Part shown: one piece after another, positions 33,052 to 44,826 of the stretch
Layout: every line of letters starts with the position of its first letter
Position numbering within the stretch: position 1 is the first letter of the stretch
Assembly: GCA_903887325.1 (NCBI GenBank)
Contig: CAISPG010000131.1
Location: forward strand, 1-64,000
Source: an uncultured Burkholderiales bacterium
Lineage (GTDB): Bacteria > Pseudomonadota > Gammaproteobacteria > Burkholderiales > Burkholderiaceae_C
Length of the DNA: 64,000 bases
Direction of reading: 5' to 3'
The notes under the pieces: generated by a model
What the model was told of the DNA's origin: nothing
Seen by the model: the letters and a program-made list of their open reading frames with translations, nothing else
Database searches by the model: none
Program-made: the position numbers and the translations under genes

Positions 33052-33939
33052 ATGGGACAAAAAATACACCCCACCGGTTTCCGCCTGTCGGTCAGCCGCA
33101 ACTGGGCCAGTCGCTGGTATGCCAGCAACAAAGACTTTGCCGGCATGTTGGCAGAAGACATCAAGGTGCGCGAGTACCTCAAGGTCAAACTCAAAAATGC
33201 AGCTGTCTCACGCATCCTGATTGAGCGTCCTGCGAAAAATGCCCGCATCACCATTTTTTCCGCACGCCCCGGCGTGGTCATCGGTAAAAAAGGCGAGGAC
33301 ATTGAAAACCTCAAGAAAGAACTGGCCGCTCGTTTGGGCGTGCCTGTGGCAGTCAATATCGAAGAAGTGCGCAAGCCCGAAATCGATGCGCAACTGATCG
33401 CCGACAGCATCACACAACAGCTGGAAAAGCGGATCATGTTCCGCCGCGCCATGAAGCGCGCCATGCAAAACGCCATGCGTCTGGGTGCCCAGGGCATCAA
33501 GATCATGTCAGCCGGTCGCTTGAACGGTATCGAAATTGCGCGTACCGAGTGGTACCGCGAAGGCCGCGTGCCTTTGCACACACTGCGTGCAGACATCGAT
33601 TACGCGACTTCTGAAGCCAAAACCACCTACGGCATCATCGGCGTCAAAGTGTGGGTCTACAAAGGCGACACACTGGGCCGCAATGATGCACCTGCTGCAC
33701 AAGAGCCCCGCTCTGAAGAAGAACGTCGTCCGCGCGGTCCGCGCCGTGACGCACGTCCGGGCGGTGACCGTCCACCTGCACGCGGCGCACGCCGTCCCGC
33801 AGGAACCAATGCCGCACCGGCTGATGGCAGCGATAAACCCGCTGACGCCACCGATGCTCCCAAAACCACCGTCAAGCGCGTTCGTAAGATCACCGCGCCC
33901 GCATCCACTGGCACGGCTGCGGACGGACAAGGAGAATAA
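33052..33939 (+). CDS. rpsC: 30S ribosomal protein S3 with a long low-complexity C-terminal tail
   Basis: [24 protein letters not shown]; tail after about residue 212 rich in A/P/R/D. Confidence 0.98.
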   Translation: MGQKIHPTGFRLSVSRNWASRWYASNKDFAGMLAEDIKVREYLKVKLKNAAVSRILIERPAKNARITIFSARPGVVIGKKGEDIENLKKELAARLGVPVAVNIEEVRKPEIDAQLIADSITQQLEKRIMFRRAMKRAMQNAMRLGAQGIKIMSAGRLNGIEIARTEWYREGRVPLHTLRADIDYATSEAKTTYGIIGVKVWVYKGDTLGRNDAPAAQEPRSEEERRPRGPRRDARPGGDRPPARGARRPAGTNAAPADGSDKPADATDAPKTTVKRVRKITAPASTGTAADGQGE

Positions 33940-33941
33940 GC

Positions 33942-34358
33942 ATGCTGCAACCAGCGCGCCGTAAATACCGCAAGGAACAAAAAGGTCGCAACACCGGCAT
34001 CGCCACCCGTGGCAATACCGTGGCGTTCGGCGACTTTGGCTTGAAATCCACCGACCGAGGTCGTTTGACCGCGCGTCAAATCGAATCCGCACGTCGTGCG
34101 ATTTCGCGTCACGTCAAACGTGGCGGCCGTATCTGGATCCGTATTTTTCCGGACAAGCCGATTTCACAAAAACCTGCCGAAGTCCGTATGGGCAACGGCA
34201 AGGGCAACCCTGAATACTACGTGGCAGAAATTCAGCCCGGCAAAGTGCTTTATGAAATCGTCGGTGTACCCGAAGAACTCGCGCGTGAAGCCTTCCGTTT
34301 GGCGGCTGCCAAACTGCCTTTGCGCACCACCTTTGTGTCCCGCCTTATTGGCCAATGA
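33942..34358 (+). CDS. rplP: 50S ribosomal protein L16
   Basis: [36 protein letters not shown]. Confidence 0.99.
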   Translation: MLQPARRKYRKEQKGRNTGIATRGNTVAFGDFGLKSTDRGRLTARQIESARRAISRHVKRGGRIWIRIFPDKPISQKPAEVRMGNGKGNPEYYVAEIQPGKVLYEIVGVPEELAREAFRLAAAKLPLRTTFVSRLIGQ

Positions 34359-34373
34359 TTCAGGAGCTGACAC

Positions 34374-34571
34374 ATGAAAACATCTGAATTACGCCAAAAA
34401 GACGCCGCCGGTCTCGAGACTGAGATCAAGGAATTGCAAAAAGCCCATTTCAATATGCGCATGCAAAAAGCCACGCAACAACTCAACAACACCTCGCAAA
34501 TGAAGGTGACACGCCGTGCCATTGCCCGCGCCAAAACCATACAGGCTGAACAAGCCGCAGCCCAGGAGTGA
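34374..34571 (+). CDS. rpmC: 50S ribosomal protein L29
   Basis: [31 protein letters not shown]. Confidence 0.97.
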   Translation: MKTSELRQKDAAGLETEIKELQKAHFNMRMQKATQQLNNTSQMKVTRRAIARAKTIQAEQAAAQE

Positions 34572-34573
34572 AC

Positions 34574-34843
34574 ATGACTGAAGCCAAAACATCACTCAAA
34601 CGCACCCTGATCGGCAAGGTCGTCAGCGCCAAGCGCGCCAAAACTGTCACTGTGCTCGTCGAGCGTCGTGTCAAGCATGCGCTTTACGGCAAGATTGTCG
34701 GCAAGTCCAGCAAGTACCACGCCCATGACGAAACCGGCCAGTACCACCTGGGTGACGTGATTGAAATCACTGAAAGCCGCCCGATTTCTAAAACCAAGAA
34801 CTGGGTTGCCACCCGTCTGGTTGAGAAAGCACCTGCGGTTTGA
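34574..34843 (+). CDS. rpsQ: 30S ribosomal protein S17
   Basis: [40 protein letters not shown]. Confidence 0.98.
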   Translation: MTEAKTSLKRTLIGKVVSAKRAKTVTVLVERRVKHALYGKIVGKSSKYHAHDETGQYHLGDVIEITESRPISKTKNWVATRLVEKAPAV

Positions 34844-34876
34844 ATTGAATTCGCGTTCGCGCGTACAAAGTTTGAC

Positions 34877-34909
34877 CAAATGGCCCACAATTGTGGGTCA
34901 TTTGTTTTT
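34877..34909 (+). terminator. Rho-independent terminator after rpsQ
   Basis: CAAATGGCCCACAA/TTGTGGGTCATTTG (14-bp stem with one G-U) followed by TTTTT. Confidence 0.82.
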
Positions 34910-34924
34910 ATAAGGAGCATTACC

Positions 34925-35431
34925 ATGATTAAAGTTGGCGATACCATTCCACACACCACCTTGATGGAGTATTCAGAGGTCGAGGGCGAAGGTTGCAGCA
35001 TCGGTCCTAACGCGATTGACGTGGCCAAGGCCACCGCAGGAAAAACCATTGCCTTGTTTGCCTTGCCAGGCGCATTCACGCCCACTTGCTCTGCCAAGCA
35101 CGTGCCCGGTTACTTAGACAAGATGACTGAGTTGAAAGCAGCCGGTGTAGATGAAATCTGGTGTGTCAGTGTCAATGATGCTTTTGTCATGGGCGCCTGG
35201 GGCCGTGAATTGCACGCCACCGGCAAAGTGCGCATGATGGCGGATGGCGACGCGGCATTCACCAAAGCCACAGGCCTGACCCTGGACTTGACCGGCAAAG
35301 GTCTGGGCTTGCGCTCCAACCGTTACTCCATGCTGGTCAAAGATGGCAAAGTACAAACCTTGAACATCGAAGGCCCCGGTAAATTTGAAGTCAGTGACGC
35401 CGACACCATGTTGTCGCAAGTCAAACACTGA
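34925..35431 (+). CDS. Peroxiredoxin (Prx5/redoxin family)
   Basis: MIKVGDTIPHTTLMEY...LFALPGAFTPTCSAKHVPGYL. Confidence 0.95.
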   Translation: MIKVGDTIPHTTLMEYSEVEGEGCSIGPNAIDVAKATAGKTIALFALPGAFTPTCSAKHVPGYLDKMTELKAAGVDEIWCVSVNDAFVMGAWGRELHATGKVRMMADGDAAFTKATGLTLDLTGKGLGLRSNRYSMLVKDGKVQTLNIEGPGKFEVSDADTMLSQVKH

Positions 35432-35482
35432 TCCTGAGCACTGGCCCGCAGTGTGTTGCGGGCCGGTTGGCTTTTCACCGTA

Positions 35483-36178
35483 TTAGCTGGAAGCGGCCTT
35501 TTCTAAGATGTAAACCCCGGCCAAAACCAACGCGGCGCACAAGCTGAAAACCCCTAAAGCCTTGAGGCGTTGCAGCTTATTGTCTGTAGAAAACATAACC
35601 TGACGGTCCTGCCAGAGGCGATAACCGCTGACCATGGCGCGTACCAAGGGCTGGAGTTTGTAAAAAGTATGAAATAAGACAGCACCAAGATGTAGACCAA
35701 TCAGCATGCCCAATATCCATTTACCAATACCTGCGTGGTAAAAAGTGAGCAATTCAACCGTCCGGTTGCTTACCAGGGCACTCGCGGGGCCGTTGAAACC
35801 GGCATCGTCATCTGCGCACAAGCCGCTGGCAACTTGCATGAACAAAACGATCAACATGGCCCAAACCGACCAAGCCGCTAAGGGGTTATGACCGGGCTGC
35901 TGCCAGTTGTCAGGTTGTCGCAGATAAGCCAGGCTGCGCTGCACAGAAGGGATGAACGACACGAAACGCGACCAATACCCGCCTGTAAAGCCCCAGACCA
36001 GACGAAATAGCAGAAGTGACAGCACGGCATACCCACAGTAAGCATGCCAAGTCATGTTCTCAAAATAAAAAACGCTGAGGGCTGAGCCGCACACACTGCC
36101 CAGCAGCAGCCAGTGAAACAAGCGGGTGGGCAAATCCCAGACTTTGACAGCGGTTGGCATGGTTGCAGATTCGTTCAT
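35483..36178 (-). CDS. Cytochrome b561 / Ni,Fe-hydrogenase-type cytochrome b
   Basis: VKVWDLPTRLFHWLLLGSVCGSAL...HAYCGYAVLSLLLFRLVWGFTGG. Confidence 0.92.
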   Translation of the reverse strand: MNESATMPTAVKVWDLPTRLFHWLLLGSVCGSALSVFYFENMTWHAYCGYAVLSLLLFRLVWGFTGGYWSRFVSFIPSVQRSLAYLRQPDNWQQPGHNPLAAWSVWAMLIVLFMQVASGLCADDDAGFNGPASALVSNRTVELLTFYHAGIGKWILGMLIGLHLGAVLFHTFYKLQPLVRAMVSGYRLWQDRQVMFSTDNKLQRLKALGVFSLCAALVLAGVYILEKAASS

Positions 36179-36261
36179 GAGACCTAGTTACATGGTACTA
36201 GACCTGAGAGCGAAAAAACCCAGCAAGGCTAAACTTCAAATATGACCTCTGGAGATTTTAA

Positions 36262-36717
36262 ATGTTGAAAACCGCGCTTTACACCTCGTTATTCATGAGT
36301 GCTTGCCTGACATTCCCGGCACAAGCCCAGTTTGCCAAGGCCGAAGACGCTATCAAGTACCGCCAAAGCGCCTTGTTTGTCATGGGCCAGCATTTCACCC
36401 GGCTGGCTGCCATGGCCCAGGGAAAAATCCCGTTTGATGCCAAAGCCGCAGCCGACAATGCCGCATTGGTCGAAACCATGTCAAAACTGCCGTGGGCAGG
36501 CTTTGGCGAAGGCACGGACCAAGGCGGCAATACCAAAGCCAAGCCCGAAATCTGGACAGACAACACCAAGTTCAAGGACGCCGCAGAAAAAATGCAGGCC
36601 GAAGCGGTCAAACTGTCTGCGGCAGCCAAAACCGGCAAGCTGGAAGACTTGAAATCAGCAGTCGGCACCACCGGCGGAACGTGCAAAAACTGTCACGATA
36701 ACTTCCGCAATAAGTGA
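36262..36717 (+). CDS. Cytochrome c' family protein
   Basis: Signal peptide and C-terminal heme motif CKNCH. Confidence 0.9.
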   Translation: MLKTALYTSLFMSACLTFPAQAQFAKAEDAIKYRQSALFVMGQHFTRLAAMAQGKIPFDAKAAADNAALVETMSKLPWAGFGEGTDQGGNTKAKPEIWTDNTKFKDAAEKMQAEAVKLSAAAKTGKLEDLKSAVGTTGGTCKNCHDNFRNK

Positions 36718-36731
36718 GTTTTTGCGGTTGA

Positions 36732-37931
36732 TCAGCCCAGCCATTCATCGATGACCTGCTGAGTGTGCTGGCCCAGCATGGGTGGCGGTAAGTCTTGGCG
36801 CACCGGTGTTTCGCTCATTTTGATCGGGCTTGCCACCAGCGACAAACCGGCTTTGAGCGGATGCTGCCACTGTTGCACCATGCCGCGCTCAAGCACATGC
36901 GGGTCGACAAACACCTCGGCCAGATTATTAATAGGCCCGCACGGCACCTTGGCGGCCTCTAGCAAGGCCAGCCAGTGTTTTTTGCTGTGAGCCATCAAGG
37001 CTGAAGCCAGCATGGGAACCAGCACATCACGGTGTATGACCCGGCCCTGGTTGCGCACAAAGCGCTCATCGCTTGCCCATTCAGGGTGGCCTATGCACTC
37101 ACAGAATTTGGCGTACTGGGAATCATTGCCTACCGCAACAATCAAAAAATCGCGTTCTCCTGCCGGGTTGGCGGCCACCTCAAACACCTGGTAGGGAACG
37201 ATATTCACGTGTGCATTGCCCATGCGACCCGGCGGCGGTTTAGGCGGGGAGTTGATCAGGTAATTGGCGCCCAGATTGGCCAGCATCGCTACCTGCGTGT
37301 CCAGCAAAGCCATGTCTATGTGCTGGCCGTTGCCGGTGCGCTCCACATGGCGTAAGGCCGCCAGGATAGATACCGTGGCGTACATGCCGGTGAACAAATC
37401 AGCCACGGCCACACCGACTTTTTGTGGCCCGCCGGCTGCGTCGTCGCGCTCGCCGGTGACGCTCATCAAGCCGCCCATGGCCTGTACCGCAAAGTCATAA
37501 CCGGCGCGATCTGCATAAGGACCGGTTTGACCGAATCCGGTGATGCTGCAATACACCAGGCGCGGATTGATGGCTTTGAGGCAAGCGTAGTCAAGCCCGT
37601 AGCGTTGCATATCGCCGACCTTGAAGTTCTCCACCAACACGTCTGCTTTCACAGCCAGCGCACGAATCAGTTGCTGGCCGTCAGCGCTGGACAGGTCGCA
37701 GGTGATGGAGCGTTTGTTGCGGTTGGCGCCTAAAAAATAGGCGGATTCTGCACTGTCGGTTTGCGCGGCGGTTTGTAAAAAAGGCGGGCCCCAGCCGCGG
37801 GTGTCGTCACCAACACCGGGGCGCTCGACCTTGACCACGTCTGCGCCCAAGTCGGCCAGGGTTTGTGTACACCAGGGTCCGGCCAGCACGCGGGACAAAT
37901 CCAAAACTTTGATGCCATCAAGTGAATGCAT
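36732..37931 (-). CDS. CaiB/BaiF family CoA-transferase
   Basis: MHSLDGIKVLDLSRVLAGPWCTQTLADLGADVVKVERPGVGDDTRGWGPPF. Confidence 0.96.
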   Translation of the reverse strand: MHSLDGIKVLDLSRVLAGPWCTQTLADLGADVVKVERPGVGDDTRGWGPPFLQTAAQTDSAESAYFLGANRNKRSITCDLSSADGQQLIRALAVKADVLVENFKVGDMQRYGLDYACLKAINPRLVYCSITGFGQTGPYADRAGYDFAVQAMGGLMSVTGERDDAAGGPQKVGVAVADLFTGMYATVSILAALRHVERTGNGQHIDMALLDTQVAMLANLGANYLINSPPKPPPGRMGNAHVNIVPYQVFEVAANPAGERDFLIVAVGNDSQYAKFCECIGHPEWASDERFVRNQGRVIHRDVLVPMLASALMAHSKKHWLALLEAAKVPCGPINNLAEVFVDPHVLERGMVQQWQHPLKAGLSLVASPIKMSETPVRQDLPPPMLGQHTQQVIDEWLG

Positions 37932-37997
37932 GCAGGCATTGTCTCTTAACAAGGACTGAACCGGGCGAGCGGTGATAATCCAGCCGGAGTCCCGTAC

Positions 37998-38399
37998 ATG
38001 AGCACACGCATTCTGATCATTGCCCACGCACCTTTGGCCAACGCCTTGAGGGATTGTGCTTTGCACGTCTTTCCCGATTGCAGCGCTGAAGTCATGGCGA
38101 TGGATGTGCCGCCGCATGAAGCGCCTGAGGACAGTTTGTCGGCAGCGCGCCTGTTGCTAGCGGCTGAGCCTGAGTCAGATACCCTGGTGTTGACGGATGT
38201 GACGGGGGCCACACCGGCCAATGTGGCCCGGCGACTGGTCAACGGGTTCAACACAAGATTGGTGGCAGGTGTGAATCTGCCCATGCTTTTAAGAACGGTT
38301 TGCTACCGGCATGAAAGTCTAGACCAGCTGACCGAGCGCGCTTTGGACGGCGGTACAAAAGGGGTTTGCCGGCTTGAAGGCAATCCAGTCAATACATAA
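37998..38399 (+). CDS. PTS EIIA component, mannose/fructose superfamily
   Basis: MSTRILIIAHAPLANALRDCALHVFP...DTLVLTDVTGATPANVARRLV; followed by HPr and EI. Confidence 0.88.
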   Translation: MSTRILIIAHAPLANALRDCALHVFPDCSAEVMAMDVPPHEAPEDSLSAARLLLAAEPESDTLVLTDVTGATPANVARRLVNGFNTRLVAGVNLPMLLRTVCYRHESLDQLTERALDGGTKGVCRLEGNPVNT

Positions 38400-38413
38400 C
38401 AATTTCAAAAGCA

Positions 38414-38683
38414 GTGATGAAAACAAATACAGTGGTTTGCAACAAACTGGGCTTACACGCGCGGGCCTCGGCCAAATTGACCAAAATGGCAGGTAGTTTT
38501 CCCTGCGACGTCTGGGTGACGCGCGGCGAACGCCGGGTCAATGCCAAAAGCATCATGGGCGTGATGATGCTGGCGGCTGGCATGGGCACCGAAATCAGCA
38601 TTGAAACCATAGGCGAACAGGAGCAGGAGGCCATGCAGGCCTTGTTGAAACTGATCGCTGATAAATTTGACGAAGGGCAGTAA
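38414..38683 (+). CDS. ptsH: Phosphocarrier protein HPr
   Basis: NKLGLHARASAKLTK (His15 region); KSIMGVMMLAAGMG (Ser46 region). Confidence 0.96.
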   Translation: MMKTNTVVCNKLGLHARASAKLTKMAGSFPCDVWVTRGERRVNAKSIMGVMMLAAGMGTEISIETIGEQEQEAMQALLKLIADKFDEGQ

Positions 38684-38690
38684 GTCCGTC

Positions 38691-40454
38691 ATGACTTTTT
38701 CCATCCATGGATTGGCAGTCGCGCGCGGTATAGCCATAGGCAAAGCGGTGCTGGTGGCCAGCAGCCGGGTGGATGTGGCTCACTATTTCATCAAGCCGGG
38801 GCAAATTGACGAGGAGTTGCTGCGCATCACGCAGGCACGTGCCGCGGTGATGGCCGAGGTGCAGCGCTTGCACCAATCGGTGCCCAAGGACGCGCCGCCC
38901 GAGTTGCCGGCGCTGCTGGAAGTGCACATGATGTTGTTACAGGACGAGATGCTGGCCGACGGCGTCAAGCACTGGGTGACCGACCGGCTCTATAACGCTG
39001 AGTGGGCGCTGACCTCGCAGCTAGAAGTGGTAGCCAGACAGTTTGACGACATGGAAGACGCGTATTTGCGCGAGCGCAAAGGCGACCTCGAGCAAGTGGT
39101 CGAGCGTTTGCTGCGGCACATGAAAGGCTTGCCGACCAGTTTGCCGCAACCCGCCGCGCGCAAGCCGACGAGCTCGTGGCACCAAGACCATTTGCTAGAC
39201 GATAACCATGAAGTCCCACTGGTGTTGATAGCCCACGATTTGTCACCGGCCGATATGCTGCAATTCAAGCAAAGCGTGTTCACCGGCTTTGTCACCGACG
39301 TCGGCGGCAAGACCTCGCACACCGCCATCGTGGCGCGCAGCCTGGACATTCCCGCCGTCGTCGGCGCGCGCAACGCGAGCCAGTTGGTGCGCCAGGACGA
39401 CTGGGTCATCATCGACGGCGATGCAGGCGTCATCATCGTCGGCCCGTCGCCCATCATCCTGGCTGAATACGCTTTTAAGCAACGCCAGGCCGAATTAGAG
39501 CGCGAGCGTCTGGCGCGATTAAGACATACACCGGCGGTGACACTGGACGGCAAACACATACATTTGCTGGCCAATATCGAATTGCCCGAGGACACCCGCA
39601 TTGCCATGGACATGGGCGCTGTCGGCGTAGGTTTGTTCCGCAGCGAATTTTTATTCATGGGCCGCGAAGGCCGCTTGCCTGACGAAGAAGAGCAATACCA
39701 AGCCTACAAAAAAGCGGTCGAAGGCATGCAAGGCTTGCCGGTGACCATACGCACGGTAGACGTAGGCGCAGACAAACCGCTGGACCGCACCGCCAAAGAC
39801 CAGGCCCACTTAAACCCGGCGCTTGGACTGCGTGCCATCCGCTGGAGTCTGGCAGATCCGGGCATGTTTTTGAGCCAGTTGCGCGCCATATTGCGTGCGG
39901 CGGCGCACGGCAAAGTCAATTTGCTGATTCCCATGTTGGGAAATGCCAAGGAGATACAGCAAACCTTTCAACTGCTGTCCCAAGCGCGCCAGCAATTGGA
40001 TAAAAAATCTGTGCCTTACGGCCCTTTGCGTGTCGGCGCCATGATTGAAGTACCGGCTGCGGCCTTGAGCTTGCCGCTGTTTCTCAAGCATTTTGATTTT
40101 TTATCGGTAGGCACCAACGATTTGATTCAGTACACGCTGGCCATCGACCGTGCTGACGAGCAGGTGGCGCATTTGTACGACCCCTTGCATCCGGCCATCT
40201 TGCATTTGCTGGCAGACACGATTGCTCAGGGCGCGGCGGCCGGCAAAGAGGTGGCTTTGTGCGGCGAAATGGCGGGTGACCCGGCCATGACACGCTTGCT
40301 GCTGGGTTTGGGCTTGCGTTATTTCTCTATGCACCCGACCCAGATACTGCGGGTCAAACAGGAAGTGCTGCGTTCAGATACTGGACGACTTGCACCCTGG
40401 GCTCGGCAGGTCATGGCAGCGGAAGACCCGGCGGCGGAAATACTCAAGCCTTGA
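38691..40454 (+). CDS. ptsI: PTS enzyme I
   Basis: GGKTSHTAIVARSLDIPAVVGA...GVGLFRSEFLFMGR...SVGTNDLIQYTLAIDR. Confidence 0.97.
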   Translation: MTFSIHGLAVARGIAIGKAVLVASSRVDVAHYFIKPGQIDEELLRITQARAAVMAEVQRLHQSVPKDAPPELPALLEVHMMLLQDEMLADGVKHWVTDRLYNAEWALTSQLEVVARQFDDMEDAYLRERKGDLEQVVERLLRHMKGLPTSLPQPAARKPTSSWHQDHLLDDNHEVPLVLIAHDLSPADMLQFKQSVFTGFVTDVGGKTSHTAIVARSLDIPAVVGARNASQLVRQDDWVIIDGDAGVIIVGPSPIILAEYAFKQRQAELERERLARLRHTPAVTLDGKHIHLLANIELPEDTRIAMDMGAVGVGLFRSEFLFMGREGRLPDEEEQYQAYKKAVEGMQGLPVTIRTVDVGADKPLDRTAKDQAHLNPALGLRAIRWSLADPGMFLSQLRAILRAAAHGKVNLLIPMLGNAKEIQQTFQLLSQARQQLDKKSVPYGPLRVGAMIEVPAAALSLPLFLKHFDFLSVGTNDLIQYTLAIDRADEQVAHLYDPLHPAILHLLADTIAQGAAAGKEVALCGEMAGDPAMTRLLLGLGLRYFSMHPTQILRVKQEVLRSDTGRLAPWARQVMAAEDPAAEILKP

Positions 40455-40455
40455 A

Positions 40456-40959
40456 TCAGGCCGGCCCACCGGACATGAAGACGCTGGCATCCGTATAAAT
40501 CGCGTCCAGCGGTAAACGTATACCGCGAATATGGTCTTCGGCGCAGCGGATCAACAACCGGCTGCGATGCCGCTCATGACTGGCCTGCATTTCGTCCATG
40601 CTCATCCATAGCGTTCGCACGATGCCGGTGTCTAGTTGTCGCTGCGGATCATGCGCACCCAATTCGCCGGTGAAGGCAAACCGCAAATAAGTGATGTCTT
40701 CATCCGGGTCATCAGGCGTGGCAGGTTTGCTAAAGCGCGACAGGTAAATACCTACCAAGGCCGTTGGCCTGAATGCATAAGCGGTTTCCTCCAGCACTTC
40801 GCGTACGCAAGCTTGCAGCGGCGACTCGCCCGGGTCGAGGTGACCGGCGGGGTTGTTGAACATAAGGCCTTTGGGGGTGTGCTCTTCGACAAGCAGAAAA
40901 CGGCCGTCTTTTTCGATGATGCCGGCCACGGTCACACTGGGTTTCCAACGTTGCGTCAT
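40456..40959 (-). CDS. NUDIX hydrolase (NudJ-like)
   Basis: NNPAGHLDPGESPLQACVREVLEETAYAFRP. Confidence 0.94.
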   Translation of the reverse strand: MTQRWKPSVTVAGIIEKDGRFLLVEEHTPKGLMFNNPAGHLDPGESPLQACVREVLEETAYAFRPTALVGIYLSRFSKPATPDDPDEDITYLRFAFTGELGAHDPQRQLDTGIVRTLWMSMDEMQASHERHRSRLLIRCAEDHIRGIRLPLDAIYTDASVFMSGGPA

Positions 40960-41033
40960 GGTGCAAAATGGCCCTTTTCAGGGCAGTTGATGAATCTGCG
41001 ATGATTCTCGCCCATTGAGTAGAGGAGATAACC

Positions 41034-42164
41034 ATGCTGATTGGCGTTCCTGCCGAAACCGCGGCGGGCGAAACCCGTGTTGCCGTGACCCCTGAGACGG
41101 CCAAAAAAATCATTGCCCAAGGCCATACGGTCAAGGTGCAGTCCGGTGCTGGCATCAACGCCAGCGTCACCGATGCCGCCTATGAAGCCGTGGGTGCGCA
41201 GATCACCGATGCGGCGGGTGCACTCGCCGCAGAGCTGGTGCTCAAAGTGCGCGCACCGTCTGCCGCCGAGTTGGGGCACATGAAAACAGGCAGCGCGCTG
41301 GTGGGCATGCTCAACCCGTTTGATGCCGACGGCTTGCAGCGCATCGCGTCCGCCGGTATCACTAGCTTTGCTTTGGAAGCCGCGCCGCGCACCACACGGG
41401 CGCAAAGCATGGACGTGCTGTCTTCGCAGGCCAATATCGCCGGTTACAAGGCCGTGATGATGGCGGCTGACAAATACCAACGCTTTTTCCCCATGTTGAT
41501 GACCGCCGCTGGAACCGTCAAGGCTGCGCGGGTCGTCATTTTGGGCGTGGGCGTGGCCGGTTTGCAGGCGATTGCCACGGCCAAGCGCTTAGGCGCAGTG
41601 ATCGAAGCTTCGGACGTGCGCCCCAGCGTGAAAGAACAAGTCGAGTCGCTCGGCGCCAAGTTCATCGACGTACCTTATGAAACTGCCGAAGAAAAAGAAG
41701 CTGCCGAAGGCGTGGGGGGCTATGCACGCCCGATGCCCCAGAGTTGGCTGGACCGTCAGAAATTGGAAGTAGCCAAGCGCGTGGCACAAGCCGATGCCGT
41801 CATTTCCACCGCTTTGATTCCTGGACGTGCCGCGCCGGTGCTGATCACCGAGGACATGGTGAAAAGCATGAAACCGGGCTCGGTCATCATCGACTTGGCA
41901 GCAGGCAAAGGCGCGGATGGCGTGGGCGGTAACTGCCCCTTGAGTGAAGCCGACCGTACCGTGGTCAAACACGGTGTCACGGTGGTCGGTGAAACCAATT
42001 TGCCTGCGCTGGTGGCGGCTGACGCGTCTGCACTTTATGCACGCAATGTGCTGGATTTTTTGAAACTGGTGTTGCCCAAAGACAAGGGCTTCACGGTTGA
42101 CATGGAAGACGACATCGTGGCGGCCTGCCTGATGACACAGGGCGGCGACGTCAAAAGGAAATAA
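41034..42164 (+). CDS. pntAA: NAD(P) transhydrogenase alpha subunit part 1
   Basis: [40 protein letters not shown]. Confidence 0.96.
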   Translation: MLIGVPAETAAGETRVAVTPETAKKIIAQGHTVKVQSGAGINASVTDAAYEAVGAQITDAAGALAAELVLKVRAPSAAELGHMKTGSALVGMLNPFDADGLQRIASAGITSFALEAAPRTTRAQSMDVLSSQANIAGYKAVMMAADKYQRFFPMLMTAAGTVKAARVVILGVGVAGLQAIATAKRLGAVIEASDVRPSVKEQVESLGAKFIDVPYETAEEKEAAEGVGGYARPMPQSWLDRQKLEVAKRVAQADAVISTALIPGRAAPVLITEDMVKSMKPGSVIIDLAAGKGADGVGGNCPLSEADRTVVKHGVTVVGETNLPALVAADASALYARNVLDFLKLVLPKDKGFTVDMEDDIVAACLMTQGGDVKRK

Positions 42165-42166
42165 GC

Positions 42167-42469
42167 ATGGACCACACCATCACCAACCTCATTATTTTCG
42201 TGCTGGCGATTTACGTCGGCTACCACGTGGTCTGGAATGTCACACCCGCTTTGCATACGCCTTTGATGGCGGTGACCAATGCGGTGTCGGCCATCATCAT
42301 CGTCGGTGCCATGCTGGCCGCCGCGCTCACCGTCACGCCATTGGGCAAGACCATGGGCGTACTGGCCGTGGCATTGGCCGCGGTCAATGTGTTCGGCGGT
42401 TTTTTGGTGACACGGCGCATGCTGGAGATGTTCAAGAAAAAAGCCCCCAAAGCAGGAGCTGAAAAATGA
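42167..42469 (+). CDS. pntAB: NAD(P) transhydrogenase alpha subunit part 2
   Basis: [35 protein letters not shown]. Confidence 0.95.
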   Translation: MDHTITNLIIFVLAIYVGYHVVWNVTPALHTPLMAVTNAVSAIIIVGAMLAAALTVTPLGKTMGVLAVALAAVNVFGGFLVTRRMLEMFKKKAPKAGAEK

Positions 42470-43896
42470 GCATGAACCTTGTTGTTCTTTTGTATTTGGT
42501 CGCCAGTATTTGTTTTATTCAGGCGCTCAAAGGTTTGTCGCATCCGACGACATCGATTCGCGGAAATATGTTCGGCATGAGTGGCATGGCGATAGCCGTG
42601 ATCACGACCGCCGCGCTGATTGTCAACTTGGCCGGTCACGCCGACGGCCTGGGCTGGGTGCTGCTCGGTCTGGTGATCGGTGGTGGTGCCGGCGCCATCA
42701 TGGCGCAGCGGGTCGAGATGACCAAGATGCCCGAGCTCGTCGCCTTCATGCACAGCATGATCGGCTTGGCAGCGGTGTTCATCGCGATTGCAGCGGTCGT
42801 TGAACCTGCGGCTTTCGGCATCGTGCAGCAAGGTCTGGGCACCCTGGACATTCCTAACGGTAACCGCTTGGAGTTGTTCTTGGGCGCGGCGATTGGCGCG
42901 ATCACCTTCAGCGGCTCGGTCATCGCCTTTGGCAAGCTGTCGGGCAAATACAAATTCCGTTTGTTCCAAGGCGCACCCGTGGTGTTTGCCGGTCAGCACA
43001 TGCTGAATCTGGCTTTCGGTGTGGCTACTGTCGGTTTGGGCGTGTACTTCATGTTCACCGGCAACTGGGATGCATTCCTCATCATGCTGGCGCTGTCTTT
43101 TGTGCTGGGCGTGCTGATCATCATCCCGATTGGCGGCGCGGACATGCCGGTGGTGGTGTCCATGCTCAATAGCTACTCAGGCTGGGCGGCGGCAGGCATT
43201 GGTTTTTCGCTGAACAACAGCATGCTGATCATTGCCGGTTCGCTGGTCGGCTCATCCGGCGCCATCCTGTCCTACATCATGTGCAAGGCCATGAACCGCT
43301 CGTTCTTCAACGTGATTTTGGGTGGCTTCGGCGGCGAAGCAGGCACGGCTGTGGCCGGTAGCACTGAACAACGTCCGGTGAAAAGCGGCAGCGCCGATGA
43401 CGCAGCCTTTATTTTGGGCAATGCCGAAACCGTGGTCATCGTGCCTGGCTACGGCTTGGCCGTGGCGCGTGCCCAGCATGCGGTGAAAGAGTTGGCCGAA
43501 AAACTCACCCACAAAGGCATTTCCGTGAAATATGCGATTCACCCCGTGGCCGGTCGCATGCCAGGCCATATGAACGTGTTGCTGGCCGAGGCTGAAGTGC
43601 CTTACGACCAGGTGTTCGAGATGGAAGACATCAACGGCGAATTCGGCCAGGTGGATGTGGCCATCATTTTGGGTGCCAATGACGTGGTCAACCCGGCCGC
43701 CATGATCAAGGGCAGCGCGATTTACGGCATGCCGATCTTGGAAGCCTACAAAGCCAAAACCATCATCGTCAACAAGCGCTCCATGGCGGCAGGCTACGCC
43801 GGTCTGGACAACGAACTCTTCTACATGGACAAAACCATGATGGTGTTTGGCGACGCGAAAAAGGTGGTCGAGGACATGGTCAAGGCGATTGAATAA
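42466..43896 (+). CDS. pntB: NAD(P) transhydrogenase beta subunit
   Basis: [21 protein letters not shown]...[23 protein letters not shown]...[10 protein letters not shown]. Confidence 0.97.
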   Translation: MSMNLVVLLYLVASICFIQALKGLSHPTTSIRGNMFGMSGMAIAVITTAALIVNLAGHADGLGWVLLGLVIGGGAGAIMAQRVEMTKMPELVAFMHSMIGLAAVFIAIAAVVEPAAFGIVQQGLGTLDIPNGNRLELFLGAAIGAITFSGSVIAFGKLSGKYKFRLFQGAPVVFAGQHMLNLAFGVATVGLGVYFMFTGNWDAFLIMLALSFVLGVLIIIPIGGADMPVVVSMLNSYSGWAAAGIGFSLNNSMLIIAGSLVGSSGAILSYIMCKAMNRSFFNVILGGFGGEAGTAVAGSTEQRPVKSGSADDAAFILGNAETVVIVPGYGLAVARAQHAVKELAEKLTHKGISVKYAIHPVAGRMPGHMNVLLAEAEVPYDQVFEMEDINGEFGQVDVAIILGANDVVNPAAMIKGSAIYGMPILEAYKAKTIIVNKRSMAAGYAGLDNELFYMDKTMMVFGDAKKVVEDMVKAIE

Positions 43897-43935
43897 AGCC
43901 GTTCACAAAGCGCCGGCTTTGAGCAGGAGAAGAAC

Positions 43936-44826
<891 letters not shown>

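Noticed and set aside
35443-35464. GGCCCGCA-gtgtgt-TGCGGGCC hairpin after the peroxiredoxin as a terminator
   Set aside because: Good stem but not followed by a convincing T-run; not listed as a feature.
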